From contig JAEZIB010000102.1 of assembly GCA_023416275.1 (NCBI GenBank), forward strand, positions 62,001 through 126,000: a stretch of 64,000 bases of DNA, read 5' to 3'. The stretch is from Bacillota bacterium (GTDB taxonomy: Bacteria > Bacillota > Clostridia > Acetivibrionales > DSM-1351). The notes below the pieces were generated by a model. The model was not told where the DNA came from. It was given only the letters and a program-made list of their open reading frames with translations, and did not search any database. Below, piece by piece: positions 16,302-25,213 of this stretch. The translations under genes and the position numbers were made by a program. Every line of letters begins with the position of its first letter. Positions within the stretch are counted from its first letter, which is position 1.

Positions 16302-16486
16302 GTGGTGGATACCGCTTTGGGTTTCAGGCGGTGAGCATATCTCCTGCCTCGATGAAACGCCGCTGAATGTAATAGCTCGAAAATAAAGTATGTACGAACA
16401 AGGTGCATTTTCGAGCCACAAAAACCACAAGTGGTTTTTGATGGTGTATAAAATCGAAAGATTTCATTTTGAATCTAGGCGTTATA
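16266..16486 (+). mobile_element. F2 MITE-like element, copy A, containing F1 copy 4
   Basis: It starts TATAACGAGGTAAGAGAATG and ends TCTAGGCGTTATA; TATAACG and CGTTATA are terminal inverted repeats. Inside are CCACTTctatAAGTGG and the TTTCAGGCGGTGA...CGCCGCTGA hairpin region shared with copies B and C. F1 copy 4 replaces the left arm of the last F2 hairpin. The first 36 bases encode the end of the Wzz gene. Confidence 0.6.
16374..16439 (+). repeat. F1 element copy 4, nested in F2 copy A
   Basis: AGCTCGAAAAT (16374-16384) pairs with TTTTCGAGC (16408-16416). The second hairpin is AAAAACC-acaagt-GGTTTTT within 16420-16439. Confidence 0.65.
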
Positions 16487-16691
16487 ATTTAGTATCAGAA
16501 TAAATGGATTTTTCCCAAAACAAAGCCTAAATGCTCTAATTGGTACTTTTAGGCTAAAAGAAACGACAAATAAAAAGACAACCAAGTCCATGACAGTATA
16601 TTAATTGGTTCTATGATAGATACTGGCATGGACATATTTATAGATACCACATTTATGTACATGCAGGTTGTTTTTATTCAGGAGTGATACA

Positions 16692-17819
16692 GTGACATTG
16701 ATAAAAAACATAAATAATGATAAACCAATAAGGATAGCGCAGATAGTTGGGAAGATGAACAGTGGCGGGGTTGAGACGGTAGTTATGAATTATTATCGTA
16801 ATATTGACAGAAGGAGAGTTCAATTTGATTTCATTATTGACAGCGATTCAAAGCATCCTCCTATTGAAGAGATAGAGCGGTTAGGAGGCAGAGCATATAT
16901 TGTTAAACCTTATAAAAATTTGACTAAGTATGTTTTCCAAGTATATAGGGTATTAAAAAATAACAACTATAAAATTGTGCATTCCCATTTAAATACTATA
17001 AGTGTTTTCCCTCTTTTAGCTGCATTTTTAGCAGGTGCTAGGGTTCGTATAGCTCATAATCACAGTACTGCAGTTAAGGGTGAGCCTAAAACTTTATTAA
17101 AAAATTTACTAAAGCCTTTAGCTAAAGTATTTGCCACACATTATTTTGCTTGTTCAGAGCATGCTGGAAGATGGCTGTTTGGAGATGAATGCTTTGAAAG
17201 AGGACATGTAAAAATAGTAAACAATGCAATAGATTTAAGTAAATTTAAGTTTAATAAAAGTATGAGAGCTTTGATCAGAGCTGAGTTGGGTATTGAGGAT
17301 AAGCTTGTTATAGGACATGTGGGCAGAGTAGTTTATCCTAAGAATCATGATTTTTTAATTGATATATTTGAGCAAATTTATCAGAGGGATAAGAATACAA
17401 GACTACTGTTAGTTGGAGATGGAAATTTAAAAGACAATATTTTGAAAAAGATTAAAGCTCTTAATCTTGAAAATGCAGTTATTTTTTTAGGAGTGATAGA
17501 TGACATAGCTTCAATATATCAAGCTATGGATGCGTTTGTTTTACCTTCCTTGTATGAGGGTTTTGGTATGGTTGGGATTGAAGCACAGGCAACAGGAATT
17601 AAGCTGTTCTGTTCAGAAGCTGTGCCGGAAGAGGTTAAGGTTAGTGACTTAGTTGAATTTATTTCCCTTGAAAGGACAGCTGAATACTGGGCACAAAGAA
17701 TTCTTCAGTGCATTAATATGGATTATGAAAGACTTGAATACACTGAGCAGGTAGGAAGAGCAGGATATGATATACAGACAGAAGCAGAAAAGCTAATGAG
17801 CTACTATAACGAGGTATGA
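16692..17819 (+). CDS. glycosyltransferase, GT4-like
   Basis: The GTG at 16692 lies seven bases after AGGAG and is preferred to a TTG at 16668. The 375-residue enzyme begins IRIAQIVGKMNSGGVETVVM, the Gly-rich N-terminal loop of GT-B group 1 enzymes. The C-terminal half has GHVGRVVYPKNHDFLIDIF and the E-x7-E region SLYEGFGMVGIEAQATG. Its final YNEV and stop codon are supplied by F2 copy B, just as in the Wzz gene. It would add a sugar to the lipid-linked repeat unit. Confidence 0.88.
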   Translation: MTLIKNINNDKPIRIAQIVGKMNSGGVETVVMNYYRNIDRRRVQFDFIIDSDSKHPPIEEIERLGGRAYIVKPYKNLTKYVFQVYRVLKNNNYKIVHSHLNTISVFPLLAAFLAGARVRIAHNHSTAVKGEPKTLLKNLLKPLAKVFATHYFACSEHAGRWLFGDECFERGHVKIVNNAIDLSKFKFNKSMRALIRAELGIEDKLVIGHVGRVVYPKNHDFLIDIFEQIYQRDKNTRLLLVGDGNLKDNILKKIKALNLENAVIFLGVIDDIASIYQAMDAFVLPSLYEGFGMVGIEAQATGIKLFCSEAVPEEVKVSDLVEFISLERTAEYWAQRILQCINMDYERLEYTEQVGRAGYDIQTEAEKLMSYYNEV

Positions 17820-17959
17820 AAATGTCCCCCACTCCCATAAGAAGCGGGTATAGCTTTGGTTTTCAGGCGGTGATAATATCTCCTGCCTCGCTTACACGCC
17901 GCTGATTTAATGAAATTTTTCTACAATCGAAAAATTTCATTTTGAATCTAGGCGTTATA
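17805..17959 (+). mobile_element. F2 MITE-like element, copy B
   Basis: This is the intact form, 155 bp. It runs from TATAACGAGGTATGAAAATG to TCTAGGCGTTATA. It contains the CAGGCGGTGATAATATCTCC block and an 11-bp hairpin TGAAATTTTTC-tacaatc-GAAAAATTTCA. TA dinucleotides flank the ends. It overlaps the last 15 bases of the preceding gene. Confidence 0.65.
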
Positions 17960-18000
17960 GTAATATTAATTAACTCAATACTTGTAAAAACTATATTTTG

Positions 18001-18064
18001 GGAGGTGTATTCTCCATGTCAGCTTTATACTATTTTGTATAAGGTGAGACATGAAAATCAAATG
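18001..18064 (+). promoter_or_regulatory. strong SD, leader ORF and hairpin before GT2 gene
   Basis: GGAGGTG (18001-18007) precedes an 8-codon ORF, ATG 18016 to TAA 18042. CATGTC (18016-18021) pairs with GACATG (18048-18053), and inside this TTATAC-tatttt-GTATAA forms a second stem. The glycosyltransferase ATG follows at 18062. The same plan occurs at 23581 and 26745. Confidence 0.45.
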
Positions 18065-19033
18065 GAACCATTGATAAGTATAATAGTGCCAATATTTAAT
18101 GTGGAAAAATACATACACAAATGCATAAATAGTATTGTTGATCAGACATATAGAAATCTTGAAATTATCTTGGTGAATGATGGCTCAAAAGACAATTGTG
18201 GAGCTATTTGTGACGAATATGCCCAAATAGACAACAGGATTAAAGTCATCCATAAGGAAAATGGTGGACTTTCTGATGCCAGGAATGTCGCTATAGATAT
18301 AGTAACAGGGCATTATATTACCTTTATAGATAGTGATGATTTTGTAGAAGCTGATTATGTGGAGTATTTATTCAAGCTTATTCAGAAGTATTCTGCTGAT
18401 GTATCTATATGTAATATAAATAAAACCTTAGAAGAGAAATATACGCAAGAGAATATTACTAATGATATTCAACATATATACACTGAGCAAGAAGCTATTG
18501 AACAAATGCTGTACCAAAAATTATTTGATGTTTCTGCATGTGCCAAATTATATAAAGCAGAATTGTTTAAAACTATAAGATATCCTAAGGGCAAGTATTA
18601 TGAAGACCTCGCAACTACTTATTTAGTGTTTGATAAATGTACTAAAATTGTTTATGGTAGCTTGCAGAAATACATTTATATAGTAAGGGAGAACAGCATT
18701 ACTACTTCTCAATTTTCAATAAAGAGAATGGAATTAATTGATATAGCGGAGGAAATGCTGAATTTTATATCAGCAAAGTACCCTGATATTGAGAAAGCAG
18801 CTATTTCAAAATTTATAAGTAGCAATTTTCAGATATTATTGCAAACGCCAAAAGAGAAAAGTCTGTTTGTGGAGGAAAAAAGGAGAATTGTTAATAATAT
18901 CAAAAAATATAGAAAAGCTGTTTTATATGATAGTAAAAGCAGAAATAAAAATAAATTTGCGGTGATTTTTTCCTATGGTGGAATGACGTTTCTTAGATTT
19001 GTATGGAATAGGTTTCGTAATGGAAGGATGTAG
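18062..19033 (+). CDS. glycosyltransferase family 2
   Basis: The start at 18062 begins MEPLISIIVPIFNVEKYIHK, the exact N-terminus of GT-A family 2 enzymes; GTG at 18044 is a possible alternative. Nucleotide-sugar motifs are LVNDGSKDNCGAICDEYA and IDSDDFV (DxD). The C-terminal 100 residues are less typical. It is 323 residues, normal for capsule GT2 proteins. Donor sugar unknown. Confidence 0.9.
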   Translation: MEPLISIIVPIFNVEKYIHKCINSIVDQTYRNLEIILVNDGSKDNCGAICDEYAQIDNRIKVIHKENGGLSDARNVAIDIVTGHYITFIDSDDFVEADYVEYLFKLIQKYSADVSICNINKTLEEKYTQENITNDIQHIYTEQEAIEQMLYQKLFDVSACAKLYKAELFKTIRYPKGKYYEDLATTYLVFDKCTKIVYGSLQKYIYIVRENSITTSQFSIKRMELIDIAEEMLNFISAKYPDIEKAAISKFISSNFQILLQTPKEKSLFVEEKRRIVNNIKKYRKAVLYDSKSRNKNKFAVIFSYGGMTFLRFVWNRFRNGRM

Positions 19034-19054
19034 TGGGAATTAAGGGGATAGAAA

Positions 19055-20143
19055 ATGCTGGTATACATAATCGCAACATTGCTGTCAATTGTATTTGCAC
19101 ACTTAATTATAAAAACTGAGTATTTTGACATTTCTGATGTAACCTTTAGTGTGCAATATCAAAAAAATATATACAATACTTTTTATATGATTTTATCCTT
19201 TTTGCCATTATTCATTGTTGCAGCTATAAGATGGGATGTTGGCACTGATTTCGAAAAAGTATATGAGTACGGTTTTAATTTAATAATAGCTGATGGTGAA
19301 CAGCCGCGATGGGAATTAGGATTTACTTATCTAATGAAGATGATAGCTATATTTACTGATGAATGTCAGTGGATGTTTGCTGCTACTGCCTTTGTCTTTT
19401 GTTTTTTTGCGTATAAGGCTATATTTGATAGCAGCAAAAATGCATGTCAAAGTATTTTTCTCCTAATGACCACAACATTATATTTTTTTGCTCTAAATGG
19501 TATTAGACAAGGTATTGCAGTAGCAATTTTTCTATATTCAATTAAGCATATTAAAGAGAGAAAACTGCTGAAATATATGTTGGTAATTTTACTTGCTACC
19601 AGTTTTCATACGATAGCATTGATATTTATACCTTTATACTTTATTTGTAATATAAAAATACCTCCTAAGACGGGTGTTATTGTTATTGCTGTTTCAGTTA
19701 TTAGCGCACCTTTTGTGGGAAGTATATTCAAATTTATTATGTCACAGACAAGGTATGTGACTTATTTCGGTAGTTTATATGATGTTCCGGATACGCCGTA
19801 TGTTCATATTTTGATAAATACAGTAATTACAACTATTGGCTATTTGTGTTATAGTAGAAATTCAGAGAATTTAAGCTATAGAATATATATGAACATACAA
19901 TTGGTAGCATCGGTTTTTACTATTTTTTCTGGATCAATTTTGATAGCTGAAAGAATAATATTATGCTTTGAAACAGCTCAAATACTATTTATTCCGGAAA
20001 TTTTATATTCTGAGGACAATGCTATTAAAAAAACTATAATTATAACAACAGTGTATGCAATGTTTGTTTTTATATTTTTCTATGGAACAGTGAAGCTGGG
20101 CTGGTATAGTGTTTTGCCCTATAAGACATTTTTGAGTAGATAA
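19055..20143 (+). CDS. EpsG-type polysaccharide polymerase-like membrane protein
   Basis: A 362-residue protein with about ten hydrophobic helices and the EpsG-family words AAIRWDVGTDFEKVYEYG and FALNGIRQGIAVAIFLYSIK. Members act as Wzy-like polymerases joining repeat units outside the membrane. GGGGATAG precedes the ATG. The stop codon lies one base before F1 copy 5. Confidence 0.85.
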   Translation: MLVYIIATLLSIVFAHLIIKTEYFDISDVTFSVQYQKNIYNTFYMILSFLPLFIVAAIRWDVGTDFEKVYEYGFNLIIADGEQPRWELGFTYLMKMIAIFTDECQWMFAATAFVFCFFAYKAIFDSSKNACQSIFLLMTTTLYFFALNGIRQGIAVAIFLYSIKHIKERKLLKYMLVILLATSFHTIALIFIPLYFICNIKIPPKTGVIVIAVSVISAPFVGSIFKFIMSQTRYVTYFGSLYDVPDTPYVHILINTVITTIGYLCYSRNSENLSYRIYMNIQLVASVFTIFSGSILIAERIILCFETAQILFIPEILYSEDNAIKKTIIITTVYAMFVFIFFYGTVKLGWYSVLPYKTFLSR

Positions 20144-20144
20144 C

Positions 20145-20209
20145 AGCTCGAAAATAACACTGGTGCAAACATGGTGTGTTTCTAGCTTCAAAAACCACAA
20201 GCGGTTTTT
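20145..20209 (+). repeat. F1 element copy 5
   Basis: AGCTCGAAAAT opens the first stem, closed imperfectly by TTTCTAGCT. The loop has GTGCAAACATGGTG, and the second hairpin is AAAAACC-acaagc-GGTTTTT. It starts immediately after the EpsG-type stop codon. Confidence 0.6.
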
Positions 20210-20239
20210 ACCAAAATAGGCGTATGATGCAGTATTAAC

Positions 20240-20304
20240 AGCTCGAAAATATAGATTGCACAAACATGGTGCATTTCGAGCCCCAAAAACCACAAGCGGT
20301 TTTT
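20240..20304 (+). repeat. F1 element copy 6
   Basis: AGCTCGAAA pairs with TTTCGAGC (20274-20281). The apex forms GCAC-aaacatg-GTGC, and the second hairpin is AAAAACC-acaagc-GGTTTTT. It is followed after 20 bases by TGTGGAGGTT and the next gene. Confidence 0.65.
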
Positions 20305-20337
20305 GTATTTCATAATAAAATAGGTGTGGAGGTTTGA

Positions 20338-21069
20338 ATGTCAAATATACCTAAAGTTATTCATTATTGTTGGTTTGGAGGTAATCCAATACCCTTTGCG
20401 GTAGAAAAGTGCATAGACAGCTGGAAAAAATACTGCCCTGATTATAAAATTGTTGAATGGAACGAAAAAAATTTTAATTATAAATGTAATCAATATGTAT
20501 ATGAAGCTTATCAGTCTAAAAAATGGGCGTTTGTATCAGACTATGTACGGCTTTATGTACTAAAGGTGCACGGCGGAATATACATGGATACTGATGTAGA
20601 GGTGCTAAAAAAATTTGATGCTCTATTAGAACATAATGCATTTTCGGGATTTGAGAATAATGAGTCTATACAAACTGCTATAATGGGTGCTGTTAAAAAT
20701 AATAGCTGGATAAATATGCTGCTAAAAAACTATGAAAACAGATATTTTATAGAAGCAGACGGTAGCCTTGATTTAACTACAAATGTTACTACAATTACAA
20801 AATTATCTAAAGAGTTTTATAATATTGAACTGAATAATTCAATGCAAATAACCTCTGATGGTACTGCATTTTACCCTAATGATTATTTTTCACCTAAAAA
20901 TTTTGAGACTGGAATAACTACAATTACTCAGAACACATATTGTATTCACCATTTTGATGCATCATGGTTGACAAAGGGGAAAAAAATAAAGCATTTTTGC
21001 ACAAGTAGGTTAAAGATGCTTATAGGAGAAGAACGGGTAAATGAGCTTAAAGCCTATTTGAAAAAATAA
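20338..21069 (+). CDS. glycosyltransferase family 32-like (DXD sugar transferase)
   Basis: A 243-residue enzyme beginning MSNIPKVIHYCWFGGNPIP, typical of the Gly_transf_sug/GT32 group. The catalytic DxD lies in HGGIYMDTDVEVLKKFD (about residues 77-93), and the end contains CIHHFDASW. GGAGG precedes the ATG by five bases and is part of the F1-associated TGTGGAGGTT word. It would add a hexose to the repeat unit. Confidence 0.9.
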   Translation: MSNIPKVIHYCWFGGNPIPFAVEKCIDSWKKYCPDYKIVEWNEKNFNYKCNQYVYEAYQSKKWAFVSDYVRLYVLKVHGGIYMDTDVEVLKKFDALLEHNAFSGFENNESIQTAIMGAVKNNSWINMLLKNYENRYFIEADGSLDLTTNVTTITKLSKEFYNIELNNSMQITSDGTAFYPNDYFSPKNFETGITTITQNTYCIHHFDASWLTKGKKIKHFCTSRLKMLIGEERVNELKAYLKK

Positions 21070-21100
21070 ATGTAGCTTAAGTTATTCAAACTTTCCTACA

Positions 21101-21160
21101 TAAAAGTGTATCGGTGCTCAAATTTATCAATGGTTTGTTTTTATCAATTGCTGACTGAAG
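21101..21160 (+). repeat. F3 dispersed repeat, copy e
   Basis: TAAAAGTGTATCGGTGCTCA then AATTTATCAATGGTTTG and CAATTGCTGACTGAAG closely follow the consensus. Confidence 0.55.
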
Positions 21161-21223
21161 TAGTTTATATATATACATTTAGCTTTTTCATATTTTGTGT
21201 TTCACACATTGAAAGGAATGAAA

Positions 21224-23554
21224 ATGAGTTTGAATAAAATTGCTTTAATGACTTGGTTTCATTACAATAATTTTGGCACTGTATTACAAGTGTATGCACT
21301 TAGCGAAATTTTAAAAAGAATGGGATATGATCCAAGTGTTATTAATTATATACCTATTGACAAGCATATTTGGACTGTTACGGATATGCTTAAAAATCCT
21401 ATGTTTTTTCTGAATAAGGTTGTCAATACAGTTAGAAGAACGGTGAAAATCAATACTGATACTGATGTTGAAAGGAGTAAATTATTCAATTCTTTCCGTG
21501 AAGAGAATATTAAATTTACACATAGCTGTGACACAGCATCTCAGCTCCATGCTTTAAATAGCCATTTTAACACATTTATTTGCGGAAGTGACCAGATATG
21601 GACTCCTACAGCTTACAATTCTAAATATTTTCTTGATTTTGTAAATAATAATTGCAAAAAAATTGCATTTGCTCCCAGTATGGGTGTGTACGAAATTAGC
21701 GATAATGATATCAAGCAGCACATGAAAAAGCAGCTGGAGAGTTTTAAATACATATCAGTACGGGAAAGAGAAGGAAGCAAAATAATTCATACTTTATCGG
21801 GACAAGATGCCAAAGTAGTGCTAGATCCCACCCTGCTGCTCAACAAGCAAGACTGGAAAGGGCTTAAGGCATCAAAGTTTGACTCAAAACGAATTAATAA
21901 GCCCTATTTGCTATGCTATTTTTTAGGATCAGCCAATAAGCCTTGGAAAAGTGTAGAAAGAATAGCTAAACTGCTAGAATTAGAAATAGTAGTAATACCT
22001 GTTCACCCTAAAGACTATAGAAGAAGGGTTAAGGTTATAAACGGAGTAGGTCCGATGGAGTTTTTGGATCTATTTGAAAATGCCAATTTTATTTGTACAG
22101 ACTCTTTTCACGGAACAGTTTTTTCTATAATTAACGAGAAGGCATTTGTAGCTTATAAGAGATTCTCAGATAAGAAAAAGACTTCTCAGAATTCTAGAAT
22201 ATACAATATACTTAGTCTGCTGGGATTAGAAAGCCAACTGTATTGTGGAAATGATAAAGCTACTATACAAAATGCAAGGAATATTAACTATGAAGCTGTC
22301 AACAAATTACTTAAGGAAAAACGGGAGCAATCAAAAGGCTTTCTAAGTAACTCTATAAAAGATAGCATAAATTCTCAGACTATTTCGAAAGTAAAGATTA
22401 CTAATACTTGCTGTGGTTGCGGCGCTTGCAAGGCTGTTTGTCCACAATCGGTAATTTCAATAGCGGCTAACGAAAATGGTTTTTTGCAGGCTAATGTCAA
22501 CGAGGATAATTGCATTAAATGTAGGAAGTGTATAGCTGTATGCCCCTTTAATGGAAAGACCGCAGAACTTATTGGCAAGGATAATGACAAATTATTCATG
22601 GGGCGTTCAAAATCCAATGACACATTAGACAGGTCCTCATCAGGAGGTATGGCCCATGAACTGGCAAAGTATTGCTGTGAAAGTGGATATGATGTTATAG
22701 GTTGTGTTTATGATAAGGAAAACAGAATAGCAAAGCATACAGGTGTTTTGGCAGGCAATGTAGCTGAACTAAATACTTTTCAAGGCTCGAAGTATATACA
22801 GAGCCATTTTGGCAAAAGCATTAATCAGATATTAAGTTCAAAAAAAGCAATAATATTTGGAACACCCTGTCAAATTGCTGGAATTAATAATTTATTAAGA
22901 AATAAAGGGACAAGGGATAATTATGTCCTCGTTGACCTTATTTGTCATGGAGTACCTTCTGATATTTTATGGAAGAAATATCTTGATGAGCTAAGCTTGA
23001 GATTTAATTTTGGAGACACTCCGGATGTTGAATTCAGATATAAACCAAAGGGCTGGCAAAAACGTCATATAAAAATAAAAAACAAAGATAAAGCATACAC
23101 CTGCAAAGATACAAAGGACTTGTTTTTCAGGTTTTTTAAAACTGGGAATTGTCTTGCAGATTGCTGCTATGAGTGTAATTATAGGACTTCTGGCTGTGCA
23201 GATATTAGGCTTGGGGATTACTGGGGTGAAAAGTATAAAAATGACAAGAAGGGTGTTTCTATGGTATTGTCATTGACTCAAAAGGGTGAAATACTATTAA
23301 AAAGTTTACATAACAACAAGAGAATAGATTTGATACAAAACGACCTAAGTGATTATTGGACTATACAGATTCCCCAAAATGTTAAAAAGCCGATTTTCTA
23401 TGAACGGCTACTTACTGATTTAAAAAATGACAGAGTTTCATTAAAGGTTCTTGCAAAAAAATATTGCAAGCCGTATGAGCAAGCTAAGAAATTGTACAAA
23501 ATAGCTGGTCAAGGTAGAAATACAGTTAAAAAGCTGTTAGACAAGAGGACATAG
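21224..23554 (+). CDS. polysaccharide pyruvyltransferase fused to FrhB-like Fe-S domain
   Basis: The ATG at 21224 lies six bases after AAAGGA. Residues 1 to about 385 form a polysaccharide pyruvyltransferase domain (WFHYNNFGTVLQVYAL, ICGSDQIWTP, CTDSFHGTVFSI). A two-cluster ferredoxin segment follows (CCGCGACKAVCP, CIKCRKCIAVCPF), then a coenzyme F420 hydrogenase beta-subunit-like part (DRSSSGGMAHELAKYC, FGTPCQIAGI, CADIRLGDYWG). Both halves are known separately in glycan loci, where the FrhB-like one is a presumed redox partner. Here they are one 776-residue chain. It probably attaches or reduces a ketal-type substituent on the glycan; this is inference. Confidence 0.88.
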   Translation: MSLNKIALMTWFHYNNFGTVLQVYALSEILKRMGYDPSVINYIPIDKHIWTVTDMLKNPMFFLNKVVNTVRRTVKINTDTDVERSKLFNSFREENIKFTHSCDTASQLHALNSHFNTFICGSDQIWTPTAYNSKYFLDFVNNNCKKIAFAPSMGVYEISDNDIKQHMKKQLESFKYISVREREGSKIIHTLSGQDAKVVLDPTLLLNKQDWKGLKASKFDSKRINKPYLLCYFLGSANKPWKSVERIAKLLELEIVVIPVHPKDYRRRVKVINGVGPMEFLDLFENANFICTDSFHGTVFSIINEKAFVAYKRFSDKKKTSQNSRIYNILSLLGLESQLYCGNDKATIQNARNINYEAVNKLLKEKREQSKGFLSNSIKDSINSQTISKVKITNTCCGCGACKAVCPQSVISIAANENGFLQANVNEDNCIKCRKCIAVCPFNGKTAELIGKDNDKLFMGRSKSNDTLDRSSSGGMAHELAKYCCESGYDVIGCVYDKENRIAKHTGVLAGNVAELNTFQGSKYIQSHFGKSINQILSSKKAIIFGTPCQIAGINNLLRNKGTRDNYVLVDLICHGVPSDILWKKYLDELSLRFNFGDTPDVEFRYKPKGWQKRHIKIKNKDKAYTCKDTKDLFFRFFKTGNCLADCCYECNYRTSGCADIRLGDYWGEKYKNDKKGVSMVLSLTQKGEILLKSLHNNKRIDLIQNDLSDYWTIQIPQNVKKPIFYERLLTDLKNDRVSLKVLAKKYCKPYEQAKKLYKIAGQGRNTVKKLLDKRT

Positions 23555-23580
23555 GATTAAGAAACAATGAATAATTTTAC

Positions 23581-23632
23581 AGGAGGTGCTGAGTCCATGA
23601 CATTTTGCTATTTATGTAAAATGTGAGATATG
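23581..23632 (+). promoter_or_regulatory. strong SD, leader ORF and hairpin before flippase gene
   Basis: AGGAGGTG precedes ATG 23597, which opens a 9-codon ORF ending at TGA 23626, three bases before the flippase ATG. CCAT (23595-23598) with ATGG (23630-23633), and CATTTT with AAAATG, can pair across it. Confidence 0.45.
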
Positions 23633-25060
23633 GATATAGCTATGAGTAGTGCAAATAGAATGATAAAAACAACTGCTATATATTTTGTCGGCAATTTTGC
23701 GTCAAAGCTGTTAACATTTATTTTACTTCCAATATATGCAGCTTATTTAAACCCAGATTCATTTGGAACAGTAGATTTAATAATAAGCACTTTGCCCTTG
23801 ATTGCTCCTGTTTTTACGCTGCAATCAACAGAGAGCGTCTTTAGATTTATATGTGGCGAAGAGACTGAACAAAAAATAAAAAGCAGTATTACTAATGCAT
23901 TTGCGATTTTTGTTTTTGGAATGACTATATTTTCAGTTTTATATATCCCTATAACAACAATAAATAACTATAGTAATTCGGTTTTATTGTATTTATATTT
24001 TATAATTACCTATATAGGCATTTTTTCGCAGCAAGTAGCCAGAGGTGTTAAAAAAAATAAGGAGTATGCCTTAGCTGGTGTACTAACAACTATAATTCAA
24101 GCCGCTTTAAATATTATATTAATAGTAAGCTTTAAAATGCAGGCAGAATCACTATTGATTTCTGCTAGTGTAGCTTCATTTATAATTACAATTTATCTCG
24201 TTTATAAATCAAATATGTGGAAATACATAAATTTTAAGCTTATAGACAAGCTGGAACTAAAAAGCCAGCTTAAATACGGTATTCCTCTGATTCCCAACCA
24301 AATATGCTGGTGGGCTAATAGTGCATTTTGTAAATATGTGCTGGTATACTTTTGGGGTTCAAGTGATAATGGTGTCTTTGCCTTTGCAAGTAAATTTCCA
24401 AACTTGATAGTAACAATAAATTCAATATTTCTACTTGCCTTTGTGGAAAATCTCATAATAGAGTATAAGTCTCCTGAGTGTAATGAATTTTTTTCAAAAT
24501 GGTTCAGGCTATTCTCTATTTCACAAATATTACTTGTTGCAATGCTATTACCTGTAACTAAAATATATAATATTTTAACTATTTCATCAACTTACAGTAC
24601 AGCTGCATTATATATACCTATATTGTATGTAAGCTCACTATTTAGTTCATTTGCTGCAATGATTGGCAGTATTTACACAGCCTCTATGAAAACAGTATAT
24701 GCCTTTACAACTACGTTGGTTTCTGCATGTACAAATGTTATTTTTGGTTTATTGTTAATTCCAGAGTTTGGAATTATTGGGGTATGTATAGCAAATGTTA
24801 TTTCCTCTATAGTTTTTTTGATGGTTAGAGCTGTAACAATACGAAAAATAATGATAATTAAATATAACTTGAAAGAAATATACCCAACAATAGTGATATT
24901 GATATGCACATTGGTTTGGTATTATTTGTTTAGTTTATATTATCAAATAGTGCCCATTTTATTAGTGACAGCATTTGTACTTATAAAATATAAAAAAGAA
25001 TTAAATTTAGTATTAGATTTATTTAGAAAAAAGTTGAAAAATTCAGATTCTAAAGACTAA
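23630..25060 (+). CDS. Wzx-type polysaccharide flippase
   Basis: A 476-residue, strongly hydrophobic protein with about 12-14 helices and the MATE/Wzx N-terminus (FVGNFASKLLTFILLPIYAA, then GTVDLI). It should move the lipid-linked repeat unit to the outer face. The start is 23630 or 23642 (MSSANRM); both follow the short leader ORF. The C-terminus is Lys-rich and cytoplasmic. Confidence 0.9.
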   Translation: MDIAMSSANRMIKTTAIYFVGNFASKLLTFILLPIYAAYLNPDSFGTVDLIISTLPLIAPVFTLQSTESVFRFICGEETEQKIKSSITNAFAIFVFGMTIFSVLYIPITTINNYSNSVLLYLYFIITYIGIFSQQVARGVKKNKEYALAGVLTTIIQAALNIILIVSFKMQAESLLISASVASFIITIYLVYKSNMWKYINFKLIDKLELKSQLKYGIPLIPNQICWWANSAFCKYVLVYFWGSSDNGVFAFASKFPNLIVTINSIFLLAFVENLIIEYKSPECNEFFSKWFRLFSISQILLVAMLLPVTKIYNILTISSTYSTAALYIPILYVSSLFSSFAAMIGSIYTASMKTVYAFTTTLVSACTNVIFGLLLIPEFGIIGVCIANVISSIVFLMVRAVTIRKIMIIKYNLKEIYPTIVILICTLVWYYLFSLYYQIVPILLVTAFVLIKYKKELNLVLDLFRKKLKNSDSKD

Positions 25061-25213
25061 TTCACTTTTTATGAAAAATTTAAATTTATATTTAAAAATT
25101 AACATAATTAGCAATTGTATTTTTTGCAATATAATTGTATACTTTGTAAGTATAATAAAAAATACATAATTTTATACCATTTAGATTATTTTTTGTAGGG
25201 TAGGTGCTAAGTT

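Noticed and set aside
16266..17959. F2 copies as ends of an intact IS200/IS605 or other insertion sequence
   Set aside because: The hairpins look similar, but there is no TnpA or TnpB gene between or near the copies, and TA-flanked inverted ends fit a MITE better.
332..20304. CRISPR array made by the repeated AAAAACCACAAGTGG words
   Set aside because: Copies are kilobases apart with genes between, not regularly spaced repeats and spacers.
21224..23554. Frameshift artefact joining two genes
   Set aside because: The frame is continuous with normal codon content through the linker, and fused forms are plausible; kept as a fusion.
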